DNA from: an uncultured Elusimicrobiales bacterium
Lineage (GTDB): Bacteria > Elusimicrobiota > Elusimicrobia > Elusimicrobiales > Elusimicrobiaceae
Direction of reading: 5' to 3'
NCBI GenBank assembly: GCA_944324675.1
Contig: CALUXE010000003.1
Coordinates: forward strand, 1 to 64,000
Length of the DNA stretch: 64,000 nt
In this document: positions 1-9,659 of the stretch, one piece after another
How positions within the stretch are numbered: position 1 is the stretch's first letter
Layout: the number at the start of each line of letters is the position of its first letter
Translations under genes and position numbers: made by a program
Notes under the pieces: generated by a model
Databases searched by the model: none
Told to the model about the DNA's origin: nothing
The model's input: only the letters and a program-made list of their open reading frames with translations

Positions 1-553
<553 letters not shown>

Positions 554-868
554 ATTGAAGATGTTTAAACACCTAAGTGCTTAAGCATCCGCAACGCTTA
601 ACGAAGATTTGTTGACTTTTGACTCTTTTATTTGTTGTACTTCATTAGAATTAAACGTTGACCTTATATAAGGTATATATAAGTTCATGTTTGAATGTCA
701 CTCGATCGGCTGATACCCCTTGCGGTTGTATCACCCGCTTCAAGTTGCCCATTCGCACATTTGCGATCAAATTTTCAGAGAGCGAAATTCCCTCGTTTAC
801 TTTCTCTTTCGAGAAGTAAATTGGAAATTTTGTCTTCTTTCCCGCAGCCGTTTTTAGGCTACAAGAAT
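554..868 (-). other. 16S rRNA leader (transcribed spacer) with hairpins
   Basis: This stretch lies between the nearest promoter (P1) and the 16S 5' end, so it is predicted to be a transcribed leader of about 310 nt on the minus strand. It holds a hairpin closed by a GAAA tetraloop in the RNA (arms 796-806 and 811-820, one bulge). There is also a short inverted repeat TTAAGC/GCTTAA (581-586/596-601) next to the mature 5' end, and a 12-nt palindrome CCTTATATAAGG (662-673). A weak boxA-like stretch lies near 773-784. Small open frames here have no family resemblance and I do not call them genes. Confidence 0.6.
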
Positions 869-1407
869 ATTTTATAAAATCTTTTTAAGTCTGTCAAGCT
901 TTTTTTGCTTGACCTTTTTAGATGCTTCCAAACATCTCTTGCTGACTACTCTTATATTAAAACAAATTTAATTTATTTTGTCAACTACTTTTTAAAACTT
1001 AAAATCTGTACTAATTTAAAGATCAATCTTGACTACTCTTATATTAAAGCATTTTTGCTTTCTTTTGTCAAGTGCTTTTTTAATGTCTTAAAAAAGCTGG
1101 GCTTATATTTTTGATTACTTATTTATTATAGCATTTGTTTTGAAATCTTGTCAACTCTAATTTTTTGTGACCTAAGTTTCTTTCCTGCTTTATATATTAA
1201 GTATATCTTTTTTATTTGAGCTTGTCAAACTTTTTTTATTTTAACAGCGGCTCGTTCTTGCTACCTTTATAGTATAGCATTAAAGCGAAAAATTGTCAAC
1301 CCCTATTTTATTATTTTTAAAAAGGGTCTTTCTTTACTTCTCTTAAACCGGCTAACCGCCGCGTTTATTATATTATTAGTATAGCACAATTGTTTTTATT
1401 TTGTCAA
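869..1407 (-). promoter_or_regulatory. Array of seven tandem sigma70-type promoters for the rRNA operon
   Basis: Seven minus-strand promoters, each with a perfect TTGACA -35 box, sit head to tail upstream of 16S. The -35/-10 positions are: P1 892-897/869-874 (TAAAAT, spacer 17); P2 979-984/956-961 (TTTAAT, 17); P3 1066-1071/1043-1048 (TTTAAT, 17); P4 1149-1154/1125-1130 (TATAAT, 18); P5 1223-1228/1200-1205 (TATACT, 17); P6 1294-1299/1271-1276 (TATACT, 17); P7 1402-1407/1378-1383 (TATACT, 18). P4, P6 and P7 have TGC just before the -10 (extended -10). Spacing between successive promoters is about 70-110 nt. All point at the rRNA gene, so they are presumably additive. 1408-1559 is very AT-rich and I see nothing else in it. 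Confidence 0.85.
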
Positions 1408-1559
1408 CATCAATATTTATATTCTTATTATATATAATATTCTTATATATACCTATATATATTAACAAATATCTTATCCCGCGCTTATAAAAATAAAAAA
1501 ACAACTGCCCTTAAGGCAAAACAATTTAAACTTTTTTCATCACAGCCTTTAAACTTTGC

Positions 1560-1565
1560 TACAAT
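1560..1565 (+). promoter_or_regulatory. -10 box for a leaderless transcript
   Basis: TACAAT lies exactly 6 nt before the ATG at 1572, so transcription would start at or next to the start codon. There is no Shine-Dalgarno sequence. No good -35 box is visible. Confidence 0.5.
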
Positions 1566-1571
1566 CTGATT

Positions 1572-2582
1572 ATGGATATAGATTTCTTGCTTAAAAGCAC
1601 CGCGCGAAGTTTATACTTAAGCGCAAAGTTTATGCCGAAAAAAAAGAGCAAAGTTTTTTCCTGCGCTTATTTGATATGCCGCGCCGCCGACAGTATCGCC
1701 GATACGGAAATAATTCCGCTGGACAAAAGACTGCACCTTATAAATATATATCCGAAGCTGGTGGAAACTTCCGACCCCGATTTGCTTAGAGAATTGCAAG
1801 CCGCTTTGCCGGAAAAAAACAATCTTCACGAAAGCGAGCGATTGCTGTTAAAAAATATTTCGATATGTCTTGACGCTTTCAACAATTTTTCCGCTTGCCA
1901 TAAAGACATGATATTGACTGTGGTAAATGCGGTTTGCAAAGCGATGCAATGGGATCTTTCCTATTTCCCGGACAGCGAAAGCGGTCTTTTAAAAGCCTCT
2001 CCCAATACAGCGCGCACTCAAATTTATTGCGAGCATATGGGCGGGGAGCCCGGAGTGTTTTGGTCAAAACTTATCCTTGACGGAAAAAACAATCCCGCCT
2101 TTGTTCAAAACGGGAAAAGAATAGGCATGGCGCTGCAAATTACAAATATACTTAGGGATATGGCGCAAGATGTTAAGATAGGAAGGATTTATCTCCCCCT
2201 TACTGATTTGACCGAAAACAATTTAATGCCGCAAGATTTATTGGAAAAGAAAACTTACAAAAAACTTAAACCCGTTATTTTTAAATGGATTACTTGGGGC
2301 GTGAACAATCTCGCCGCCGCTAAAGATTTTATGCGTGAAATACCAAAATATCGTTTTTTCGACAGAGCTTCTGTGGCATGGCCGGTTATTTGGGGTTTGG
2401 ATACCTTGCTGATGATTGCCTCATCCAAAAACATTCTTGACAAAAGCAAGACAGAAAAAATATCAAGAAAAACCGTTTATCTCACTATGCTCGCCAGCCC
2501 GTTTTACTGCTTAAGCGATTTTATATTCAATAAAGTTATTGACAAGAAAACAGCTTTGATAAAAGAGCGGCTCAAAGGATAG
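1572..2582 (+). CDS. Squalene/phytoene synthase family protein
   Basis: A 336-residue head-to-head prenyl synthase. Two Asp-rich substrate/magnesium-binding motifs typical of trans-isoprenyl synthases are present: DSIAD at residues 40-44, within LICRAADSIADTE, and RDMAQD in the ALQITNILRDMAQD segment around residues 190-205, followed by GRIYLP. The family joins two prenyl diphosphates (FPP to squalene or presqualene diphosphate, or GGPP to phytoene). The sequence alone does not tell me which. There are no hopanoid or carotenoid partner genes next to it, so its product is open. It is a single gene facing the lepA operon, with a shared terminator between them. The ATG at 1572 is chosen because a -10 box sits 6 nt upstream. 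Confidence 0.85.
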   Translation: MDIDFLLKSTARSLYLSAKFMPKKKSKVFSCAYLICRAADSIADTEIIPLDKRLHLINIYPKLVETSDPDLLRELQAALPEKNNLHESERLLLKNISICLDAFNNFSACHKDMILTVVNAVCKAMQWDLSYFPDSESGLLKASPNTARTQIYCEHMGGEPGVFWSKLILDGKNNPAFVQNGKRIGMALQITNILRDMAQDVKIGRIYLPLTDLTENNLMPQDLLEKKTYKKLKPVIFKWITWGVNNLAAAKDFMREIPKYRFFDRASVAWPVIWGLDTLLMIASSKNILDKSKTEKISRKTVYLTMLASPFYCLSDFIFNKVIDKKTALIKERLKG

Positions 2583-2640
2583 ATTTTTAATTCTTCTTAA
2601 CGCAAATTTTTTCATTCGCTTTTACACATTACATTACAAA

Positions 2641-2667
2641 AAACGGCCGCTTTGGAAGCGACCGTTT
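2641..2667. terminator. Terminator between the squalene synthase-like gene and lepA
   Basis: Inverted repeat AAACGGCCGCTT / AAGCGACCGTTT (2641-2652 and 2656-2667, one mismatch) with a 3-nt loop. On the minus strand it is followed by a T run, so it best ends the lepA operon. It may also serve the convergent gene. Confidence 0.7.
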
Positions 2668-2684
2668 TACATAAACGAGAAATC

Positions 2685-4505
2685 CTATTCCTCTATTTTC
2701 AACATCGCTATAAAAGCTTCCTGCGGGATATCAACCGCGCCGATACTCTTCATCCTCTTTTTGCCTTCTTTTTGTTTTTCAAGCAATTTGCGCTTCCTGG
2801 TTATATCGCCGCCATAACATTTGGCGATGACATCTTTGCGGTACGCCGGGATAGTTTCCCTCGCTATTATTTTGCCGTTCACTCTAGCCTGCACCGCCAC
2901 TTCAAATTGCTGGCGGCCGATAAGCTCCTTTAACTTCTCGCACAAAAGGCGGCCGCGCGATACGGCTTTGTCTTTATGGGTAATGACCGACAAAGCGTCA
3001 ACCGGCGAGCCGTGTATAAGTATTTCCATCAGCACGACATCGGCGCTGCGGTATTCGTCTATCTCGTAATCAAAAGAGGCGTAACCCTTGGACACTGATT
3101 TGAGTTTATTGTAAAAATCTATCACCATTTCCGCCATAGGCATATAATAATTTATCATCACGCGCTGGCTGGATAAATGGTCAAGGCTGATGAATACGCC
3201 GCGTTTTTCTTTCAACAAAGTCATTACTCCGTCCATATACGCTATCGGCGTTACTATCTTTATTTTTATGGTGGGTTCTTTGATGTCTATTATATCGCCG
3301 TATGGCGGGAAATTGGCGGGATTATCTATCCATTTATAACCGTCGCCCGCGTCGGCCAAGGCCGCGAGTTCCTGCGGGTAGCTTTTCCTGGAAACGAACT
3401 TGACTTGATAAATTACATTAGGGCTGGTGGCTATCAAAGAAAGGCCGAATTCCCGCTCAAGCCTCTCCTTTACAATCTCTATATGCAAAAGGCCCATGAA
3501 ACCAAGCCTGAAGCCAAAGCCCAAAGCTTTGGAAGTTTCGCTTTGGTAGCTGAAAGAAGAATCCGATAAATTAAGTTTTTCCAAAGCGGTGCGAAGCAGA
3601 GGATATTCGGTTGACTCAATCGGAAAGATACTGGCGAACACTACGGGCTTGACTTCGCTGTAGCCGTGTAAAGGCTCGCCCGCGGGGTTATCCGCCGTAG
3701 TTACCGTATCGCCCACCTGCACTTGATGTATGTCTTTTATTCCCGCTATTATATAGCCCACTTCCCCGCTTTGAAGCGAGGCGCATTTTTCCAGCTTCGG
3801 CGTCATTATGCCGACTTCTTCTATCTTGGAACAAAAACCCGAAGCCATTAACTTCAAAGTCTGCCCCGCCTTTATCTTGCCGTCAATCATACGGACATAA
3901 ATTATTACTCCGCGGAAAGCGTCATAATAAGAATCAAAAATCAAAGCTCGTGCAGGAGCGTTTAATTCCCCTTGCGGAGCGGGTATATCCTGCACAATGC
4001 GCTCTAAAAGATGCTCTATCCCCAGGCCGGTCTTAGCGCTGACGCGCTCGGCCGTAATGGGTTCTTTTAACACTTCCCATAATTGCTCCTCGGCTATATC
4101 GGCATCCGACTGATTCAAATCCACTTTATTGATTACCGGTATTATCTTCAAGCCCAAGCTTTGCGCCAAATGGGCATGCGCCACCGTTTGAGCCTCAACC
4201 CCTTGCGAAGCGTCAACAAGCAATAATACTCCCTCACACGCTCTTAAAGAACGGGCCACCTCATAAGAAAAATCAACATGTCCCGGCGTGTCTATCAGAT
4301 TTAAAATATAGTCCTTGTATTTTATTCTTACTGCTTTGGCTTTTATCGTTATGCCGCGCTCGCGCTCCAGCTCCATGCCGTCTAAAAGCTGGGCCGTCAT
4401 TTTTCGTTTTGGGATTGTGCCTGTATCTTCCAATATTCTGTCGGATAAGGTGGTCTTGCCGTGGTCTATGTGGGCTACTATGGAAAAATTACGAATTTTC
4501 TTCAT
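2685..4505 (-). CDS. lepA: Elongation factor 4 (LepA), back-translocating GTPase
   Basis: 606 residues, full length for the family. The N-terminal translational GTPase domain has the P-loop in AHIDHGKTTL (residues 11-20), DTPGH (G3) and NKVDL (G4). The EF-G-like domains and LepA C-terminal domain follow, with conserved YKWIDNPANFPPYGDI-like and DVIAKCYGGDITRKRKLL segments. The protein acts on the ribosome, probably aiding initiation and assembly. It is the last gene of the PTS/hpf operon. The ATG at 4505 overlaps the end of the enzyme I gene, so the two are probably translationally coupled. Confidence 0.97.
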   Translation of the reverse strand: MKKIRNFSIVAHIDHGKTTLSDRILEDTGTIPKRKMTAQLLDGMELERERGITIKAKAVRIKYKDYILNLIDTPGHVDFSYEVARSLRACEGVLLLVDASQGVEAQTVAHAHLAQSLGLKIIPVINKVDLNQSDADIAEEQLWEVLKEPITAERVSAKTGLGIEHLLERIVQDIPAPQGELNAPARALIFDSYYDAFRGVIIYVRMIDGKIKAGQTLKLMASGFCSKIEEVGIMTPKLEKCASLQSGEVGYIIAGIKDIHQVQVGDTVTTADNPAGEPLHGYSEVKPVVFASIFPIESTEYPLLRTALEKLNLSDSSFSYQSETSKALGFGFRLGFMGLLHIEIVKERLEREFGLSLIATSPNVIYQVKFVSRKSYPQELAALADAGDGYKWIDNPANFPPYGDIIDIKEPTIKIKIVTPIAYMDGVMTLLKEKRGVFISLDHLSSQRVMINYYMPMAEMVIDFYNKLKSVSKGYASFDYEIDEYRSADVVLMEILIHGSPVDALSVITHKDKAVSRGRLLCEKLKELIGRQQFEVAVQARVNGKIIARETIPAYRKDVIAKCYGGDITRKRKLLEKQKEGKKRMKSIGAVDIPQEAFIAMLKIEE

Positions 4506-6234
4506 TGGTATTGTATGTGTCTTTAAGATTTCTTATTTCCTCGGAACTGCTCATCAATATCGCGGCCTGGGCCAAATTGGAACATTCCTCAAAAATCAAC
4601 CCTCTTAAAGCGCTCTTTATCCTTAAAAACATTCTCGGCGACAGGGACAATATATCCACGCCAAGCCCTATCAGGAAAGGGATCATCTCCGGGTCCGAGG
4701 CCATCTCCCCGCATATGCTGACTGGTTTGCCCTTCTTTCTGCAGGCCTGAACTATAAAATTTATCGTTCTTAATACCGCCGGGTGGCAAGGATCGTAAAG
4801 TTCCGCCACTTCCTGGTTGACTCTGTCCACCGCAATTAAATATTGTATTAAATCATTGGTGCCTATGGAAACGAAATCCACTTCCGGCAATATGCCGTCA
4901 AGGCTCAAAGCCGCCGAAGGGACCTCTATCATAGCGCCCAAACTTATCTTCTGTTTTGGAACAACCCCTTGTTCCTCCATTTCTTTAAGCACCGTTTTCA
5001 AAACGCTTTTTACTTCCCGCACTTCCTCCACCGAGGATACCATCGGTATCATTATCTTTATCCGCGCTTCCGCTTCGGCCGAAACCCTAACTATCGCTCT
5101 TAACTGCGTATACATCAGCTCGGGATATTTTAAAAATAGCCTCACGCCGCGGCAACCCATAAAAGGGTTGTCCTCTTTTTCTCTCCGCCCTAAACCAAGC
5201 TGCGTTATTTTATCGCCGCCCAAGTCCGCCAGCCTTATCGTAACGGGGCGATTGTCAAAACGAAGCGCGGTCTTCTTGTATATTTGGTATTGTTCTTCTT
5301 CCGAAGGAGGGTCAAAACGGTCCATATAGATAAATTCCGTCCTTAAAAGACCCAGCCCATCTGAGCGGAAGGTATCCCACGCTTTCAAATCCCGGCGCGG
5401 ATCGTAGTTGATATACAAAGACACTTTGTGCCCGTCGCTTGTTTCATTGGGCAAAGCGCTTATTTGCCGCAGGGATTCTTCCTCTTGGTCTATTTTTATT
5501 TGTTCTTCTTTATACTCTTTTAAAATCTTGGCTTCCGGATTGATGATTAAAACGCCTATTTCACCATCTAAAATTACGGTATCGCCGTCTTTTATTTGGC
5601 TTGACGCGTCGGAAAGGCCTACCACAGCCGGCATTTGCATGCTTTGCGCCAGCAAGGCGGTGTGGCTGGTCTTGCCGCCGATGTCGGTGGCGAAGCCCAA
5701 AACATTCTTGCTTTTTAAATTGATGGTATCGGAAGGAAACAAATTATGCGCTATTATTATGGAAGGCTCCTTTATGGCGGAAAATTTATTTTGCTTTTTT
5801 TGCGTCAGATTTTCAAACAAACGTTTGGCGACGTCGGCCAAGTCATATTTGCGCTCCCTAAACCGCTCGTCCTTCAAAGCGTCGAATTTAACGGTCAGTT
5901 CCCGGGCCGCGCACGACAAGGCGTATTCCGCGCTTAAATGCTCTTTCTCTATTTTTCCTTTTACGGAATTTATCAAAAGCGGATCGGTCAAAATGAGTTT
6001 GTGCGCCGCTATCAGCTTGGCGTATTTGCTGCCGAACAATGTTTTTACCTGCGCCTGGCTGGCTTCCAAATCGGCCATGGATTTCTCCACGGCTTCATCA
6101 AAACGGCGCAGCTCCCACCCGATATTGGTGGGAGGGATCTTCCTCCTCTCTATCGCGGTGCTGTCCGGTTTTACCAAATATGCCGGCCCTATCGCTATCC
6201 CCGGGCTGGCCGCTATCCCCTTTACTATTATCAT
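4489..6234 (-). CDS. ptsI: PTS enzyme I (phosphoenolpyruvate-protein phosphotransferase)
   Basis: 581 residues, full length. It takes phosphate from PEP and passes it to HPr. The phosphohistidine is in GGKTSHTALL (His191). The PEP-binding TIM-barrel motifs are present (MIPMVSSVEEVREVK, SLGAMIEVPSAAL), as is the C-terminal SICGEMASDP segment with the catalytic Cys. The gene overlaps HPr by 4 nt and lepA by 17 nt. It belongs to the hpf-hprK-rapZ-EIIABCD-HPr operon, so all general and sugar-specific PTS parts are made together. Confidence 0.97.
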   Translation of the reverse strand: MIIVKGIAASPGIAIGPAYLVKPDSTAIERRKIPPTNIGWELRRFDEAVEKSMADLEASQAQVKTLFGSKYAKLIAAHKLILTDPLLINSVKGKIEKEHLSAEYALSCAARELTVKFDALKDERFRERKYDLADVAKRLFENLTQKKQNKFSAIKEPSIIIAHNLFPSDTINLKSKNVLGFATDIGGKTSHTALLAQSMQMPAVVGLSDASSQIKDGDTVILDGEIGVLIINPEAKILKEYKEEQIKIDQEEESLRQISALPNETSDGHKVSLYINYDPRRDLKAWDTFRSDGLGLLRTEFIYMDRFDPPSEEEQYQIYKKTALRFDNRPVTIRLADLGGDKITQLGLGRREKEDNPFMGCRGVRLFLKYPELMYTQLRAIVRVSAEAEARIKIMIPMVSSVEEVREVKSVLKTVLKEMEEQGVVPKQKISLGAMIEVPSAALSLDGILPEVDFVSIGTNDLIQYLIAVDRVNQEVAELYDPCHPAVLRTINFIVQACRKKGKPVSICGEMASDPEMIPFLIGLGVDILSLSPRMFLRIKSALRGLIFEECSNLAQAAILMSSSEEIRNLKDTYNTNEENS

Positions 6235-6497
6235 TCTTCCTCAAATATCTTGGAAAATACCGTCTTTAATCCATCAAGCGCGGAAAATTCATCGCTGCCG
6301 CTGATGGAAAGCTCTATGCTGCTGCCCTGTTCCGCCGCTATCATCATAATGCCCATTATGCTCTTAGCGTTTACTTCCATACCATCTTTTGAAATAAATA
6401 TGTCGCTCTGATATTTGCCCGCTTCCTGCGCTATCATCGCCGCGGGCCTGGCGTGTATTCCCAGTCTGTTTTTTATCTCTATTTTCTCTTTAATCAC
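6231..6497 (-). CDS. ptsH: Phosphocarrier protein HPr
   Basis: 88 residues. It has the catalytic His15 (GIHARPA) that relays phosphate from enzyme I to EIIA, and Ser46 (NAKSIMG), the target of HPr kinase. HPr kinase is encoded in the same operon, so the regulatory phosphorylation loop looks complete. The start is a GTG at 6497, supported by a GGAG Shine-Dalgarno 7 nt upstream; no ATG fits. It overlaps the enzyme I gene by 4 nt. Confidence 0.97.
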   Translation of the reverse strand: MIKEKIEIKNRLGIHARPAAMIAQEAGKYQSDIFISKDGMEVNAKSIMGIMMIAAEQGSSIELSISGSDEFSALDGLKTVFSKIFEEE

Positions 6498-6508
6498 AAA
6501 ATCTCCGT

Positions 6509-7321
6509 TCAGGCCAAAAAAGCCGCCAGACTAAACACTGCGGTAGCCGCCAAATAAAGAAATATGTTGGGGATATTAAGCTTCCTCATAAAGATACTCA
6601 ATATCAAAAAGGCCGCCAAAAGCGATATTCTGGCTATAGATTCCGGGTCTGCAGACGACTTGCGAAAGCGTATGTATATCGCGTAAAAAATCACGAACAG
6701 AACCAATATTTGCCCCAACAGTTTAAGAAAAACTATCATTCTGTTCCAATTTAAATTAATAAGACCGTAAAAGTTGTCTTCATTGCCTTGATAGCCGTCC
6801 GCCAAACCCTTAAACTTTATTATCCATACCGGTATATTATAGATTAACAGCGAACCGGCCAATGCAAGTAAAGCGGCGGTTAAACTTTGCGCCGCGGATA
6901 CGTTTTCCTGCAAAACGTCCACCTGCCCCACAAATAAAATTACGAAACTAAACACCAATGACAAAGGTTTTAAAGTCGCCCAAAATAATCTGTCGCCTAT
7001 CGACGCGGCGGTATTGGCGGTGCTGGCCCTTATTATACGCCACTCCCGTTCTTCCTCTAACAATTCATCTCCTTCCTTTTCCGCTAGTTTTTCTTCCTGT
7101 TTTATCATCGCGCCGATACTGTATCCGCTCATCGCGGGATGGGTGTTAAACGTTTCCAAATTGCGTGATTTGGCGCGCGAATACACCTGCGGACGCCCCT
7201 CGTAAATACGCCTTAGGGCGGGCTCCATAATGTAAAGCATTCCGACATTTTGCAAACGCGCAAAATTCCAAAAGCCCTGCAAAAGAAAAATCCTAAAATA
7301 AATTTTGATTTTGTTTTTCAT
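6509..7321 (-). CDS. PTS mannose/fructose/sorbose family EIID component
   Basis: 270 residues, near the usual family size. The N-terminal half is hydrophilic and EIID-like: FLLQGFWNFARLQNVGMLYIMEPAL, then NTHPAMSGYSIGAMIKQEE. The C-terminal half has several membrane segments and ends in a hydrophobic helix. With EIIC it forms the membrane translocator of a mannose-type permease. It lies 4 nt after EIIC and 11 nt before HPr. The sugar cannot be told from sequence. The acidic insert near residues 75-95 (KLAEKEGDELLEEERE) looks lineage-specific. Confidence 0.9.
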   Translation of the reverse strand: MKNKIKIYFRIFLLQGFWNFARLQNVGMLYIMEPALRRIYEGRPQVYSRAKSRNLETFNTHPAMSGYSIGAMIKQEEKLAEKEGDELLEEEREWRIIRASTANTAASIGDRLFWATLKPLSLVFSFVILFVGQVDVLQENVSAAQSLTAALLALAGSLLIYNIPVWIIKFKGLADGYQGNEDNFYGLINLNWNRMIVFLKLLGQILVLFVIFYAIYIRFRKSSADPESIARISLLAAFLILSIFMRKLNIPNIFLYLAATAVFSLAAFLA

Positions 7322-7325
7322 CTCG

Positions 7326-7937
7326 TTAATCCGATTTTGGCTTGGCGCTGAACGACAACAGCAATCCCGCCAAACCCACCCAAGGCACCACGAAATAAGA
7401 AAATTTAAAAGCTATATGCAAATGTTCCGGTATCTTTGCGCTTACTCCGCCGAAAGCCGGCCCTATTACGCTTATACATACCAATAAAAACGCATACGTC
7501 GCCAAAAACTGAAGCAACAAACTTTGAAATATTATTTTGCCCGCGCTTGTCTTGTCGCTTCTTAACGCCTGCTCTATTTGGGGCAAATTGCGAGTCCTCA
7601 AGCGGCGCAATCCCTTCTCCACGAAAGAAAACGCCAGCCCGCCTATTATCCCCACGAAAAACGCGAAATATATGTCCAGCCCGAAATATTGGGCCATTAT
7701 CACCGCTATTCCGCTGCTAAGCGCGCCGCTGGGCGGAGTTACCCCGCCTATCGGCATAAAATCCAGGTAGATAAGTTCGGTAAAAATGCCAAGCTGCAAG
7801 CCCAAAAAGAAATTGCCGCTCAAAAGCCCTATGATACTGCCCGCCACTATCGGCCTTGATATCAGCACCTGTCCCCAATAAGTGGTATCCAGTTCCAAGA
7901 AAGCCAAAACGGCGCATATAAGCAGGAAGCCCGCCAT
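7326..7937 (-). CDS. PTS mannose/fructose/sorbose family EIIC component
   Basis: 203 residues, on the short side for EIIC. It is strongly hydrophobic with about six membrane segments. The segment around residues 45-75 (GLQLGIFTELIYLDFMPIGGVTPPSGA) matches the conserved EIIC loop region of the family. It is predicted to be the inner-membrane sugar channel partner of EIID. It overlaps EIIB by one base (ATGG shared junction at 7937). Confidence 0.9.
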   Translation of the reverse strand: MAGFLLICAVLAFLELDTTYWGQVLISRPIVAGSIIGLLSGNFFLGLQLGIFTELIYLDFMPIGGVTPPSGALSSGIAVIMAQYFGLDIYFAFFVGIIGGLAFSFVEKGLRRLRTRNLPQIEQALRSDKTSAGKIIFQSLLLQFLATYAFLLVCISVIGPAFGGVSAKIPEHLHIAFKFSYFVVPWVGLAGLLLSFSAKPKSD

Positions 7938-8398
7938 TAAAATAACCTCGTAGACAAAGATGTCGGCAAAGTTCTTAAAACGAAACTTATGCCCGTACTG
8001 CGCGCCTTTTGCTTTATAAGGGACACCTCCTCCTCCGACAAGAAAACCCCCTGCCCGTATTGTTTTTTGCCGTCCTCGTACTTTGTGTTCCCTATGTTTA
8101 CCTCTTTTGCCGATACGCCCAAATCCATCATCGCAAACAGGCTTTTTAAGTCTTCAACCAGCACCATAATTTTCTGCGCCGGCCCTTCCTTTAAATATTT
8201 AGCCGCATCTTCCGCGGCAAATATCCGCAGGGAATATTCCTGCGGCAAGCTCATACGCATCATTTTAGACATCAGCTTGCTAGAGGCCGCCGTTTCGGAT
8301 ACTACCACAATCTCCTTTACCGACACCGTCGGCAGCCAACCCTGCACTACTTGGCCGTGTATCAATCTGCTGTCTATTCTCAGAAGCGTTATTTCCAT
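7937..8398 (-). CDS. PTS mannose/fructose/sorbose family EIIB component
   Basis: 153 residues. The RIDSRLIHGQV motif near the N-terminus carries the phosphorylated His14, as expected for mannose-type EIIB (these use His, not Cys). It is a cytoplasmic domain that passes phosphate from EIIA to the incoming sugar. It is a separate protein here, not fused to EIIA as in E. coli ManX. Its ATG overlaps the EIIA stop by one base. Confidence 0.93.
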   Translation of the reverse strand: MEITLLRIDSRLIHGQVVQGWLPTVSVKEIVVVSETAASSKLMSKMMRMSLPQEYSLRIFAAEDAAKYLKEGPAQKIMVLVEDLKSLFAMMDLGVSAKEVNIGNTKYEDGKKQYGQGVFLSEEEVSLIKQKARSTGISFVLRTLPTSLSTRLF

Positions 8399-8787
8399 TA
8401 TTTTATACTCTCCGTAGCGTTGAATACGGCCTTTTTGCCGTCTTCAACCGCTTTGGCGGCCAAGTCCGCCAATTCCAGACGGTTCATATTATTCAAAACC
8501 GCAAGAAGCATATTCAAGTTAAGCCCGCACACTACTTTTACGTTTTCCATTCCGCTCGTACAATTAAGCGCCATATTGCAAGAGCTCCCCCCGAAAGTAT
8601 CGGCCAATACCAATACCTCCGCGCCTTGCGCGCTGGCTTTTATGTCCTCGGCTATTTTATCCAAATCCACTCGTCCGCTAATACTGTAAGCCCGCACCGA
8701 TTTCTGCTCAAAACAGCATATATTGGAAGCAGTTTCCAGCAAAGCCGACGCAAGGCAGCCGTGCGCCACGAGTATTATCTTTACCAT
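8398..8787 (-). CDS. PTS mannose-type EIIA component
   Basis: 129 residues, a single EIIA(Man) domain. The active-site His9 is in [10 protein letters not shown], and the conserved [10 protein letters not shown] segment follows around residue 62. It receives phosphate from HPr and hands it to EIIB. It overlaps rapZ by 7 nt. The arrangement hprK-rapZ-EIIA is also seen in other phyla, where EIIA can have a mainly regulatory role. Here EIIB, EIIC and EIID are also present, so transport is likely. Confidence 0.93.
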   Translation of the reverse strand: MVKIILVAHGCLASALLETASNICCFEQKSVRAYSISGRVDLDKIAEDIKASAQGAEVLVLADTFGGSSCNMALNCTSGMENVKVVCGLNLNMLLAVLNNMNRLELADLAAKAVEDGKKAVFNATESIK

Positions 8788-9659
8788 GTCTCTTTCTTAA
8801 CGATGTTAAGATCTCTATGAAATTCCGAAACCTTAAATCCTTTCTCCCTTAAAATCTCGGCCAGAGAATGCGCCATGAATACGCTTCTGTGCTTGCCTCC
8901 GCTGCAACCTACGGCTATCGTCAAATACGATTTCCCTTCTTTTATGTATTTGGGAACAAGATATACCACCAGTTCCGTAAATTTCTTTAAAAAGTTTAAG
9001 GCGTGAGGCGATTTCTTTATATAATCCTGCACTTCTTTATCCAGGCCGTTCTTTTCCCTAAGCGCGGCTACATAATAGGGATTTTTCAAAAAGCGCACGT
9101 CCATTACCAAATCCGCCTCCAGCGGCAAACCGTGCTTATACCCGAAAGATACTACCGATATATTCATTTCCTGGCTGCGCTTTATTTCCAATAATTTTGA
9201 AATTTTCTCTTTCAACTCGCCCAAAGTCAGATTGCTGGTATTTATTTCGTCGTCCGCCAGCTGCTTTATCGGCATAAGGAATTGCCTTTCCTTTTCCAAA
9301 GCGGTCAAAAGCTGTTCCTGTAAAGGATGCTTATGCTTCGTCTCGGAAAAGCGCCTGACAAGCACCTCGTCATTGGCTTCCAAAAACAGAAGTTTCGGCT
9401 CAAAGCCCTGCCTTCTTATCGACTTCATAACCTCCGGCAGAGTTTTCAGGCTTTCTCCTTCCCTTATGTCTATGCCCAGCGCGATATTTTCGCTGTCGCC
9501 TCTGCTCCTGATATATTTGCTGAAATTGGCAAATAACGCCAAAGGCAAATTATCCACGCAATAAAATCCGAAATCCCCGAATATCTTCAGCGCCTGAGTT
9601 TTGCCCGCGCCCGATATCCCCGTAATTATAAAAAACTTACCCCTCTTATTCTGTTCCAT
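8781..9659 (-). CDS. rapZ: RapZ/YvcJ family nucleotide-binding protein
   Basis: 292 residues, full length. The Walker A motif is GISGAGKT (residues 14-21), followed by CVDNLPLAL. The C-terminal RapZ domain has the conserved [11 protein letters not shown] segment. In enterobacteria RapZ adapts small RNAs of the GlmZ type for RNase E, and in Bacillus YvcJ binds nucleotides. The role in this organism is unknown. It overlaps hprK by 14 nt. Confidence 0.95.
   Translation of the reverse strand: MEQNKRGKFFIITGISGAGKTQALKIFGDFGFYCVDNLPLALFANFSKYIRSRGDSENIALGIDIREGESLKTLPEVMKSIRRQGFEPKLLFLEANDEVLVRRFSETKHKHPLQEQLLTALEKERQFLMPIKQLADDEINTSNLTLGELKEKISKLLEIKRSQEMNISVVSFGYKHGLPLEADLVMDVRFLKNPYYVAALREKNGLDKEVQDYIKKSPHALNFLKKFTELVVYLVPKYIKEGKSYLTIAVGCSGGKHRSVFMAHSLAEILREKGFKVSEFHRDLNIVKKETW

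Noticed and set aside
554-1400. Short plus-strand open frames in the rRNA promoter region
   Set aside because: They overlap the promoter array and leader, are of very low complexity and resemble no protein family.
8398-8787. Purely regulatory (non-transport) PTS system
   Set aside because: EIIB, EIIC and EIID with active-site His residues and membrane domains are all encoded, so a transport function is more likely.
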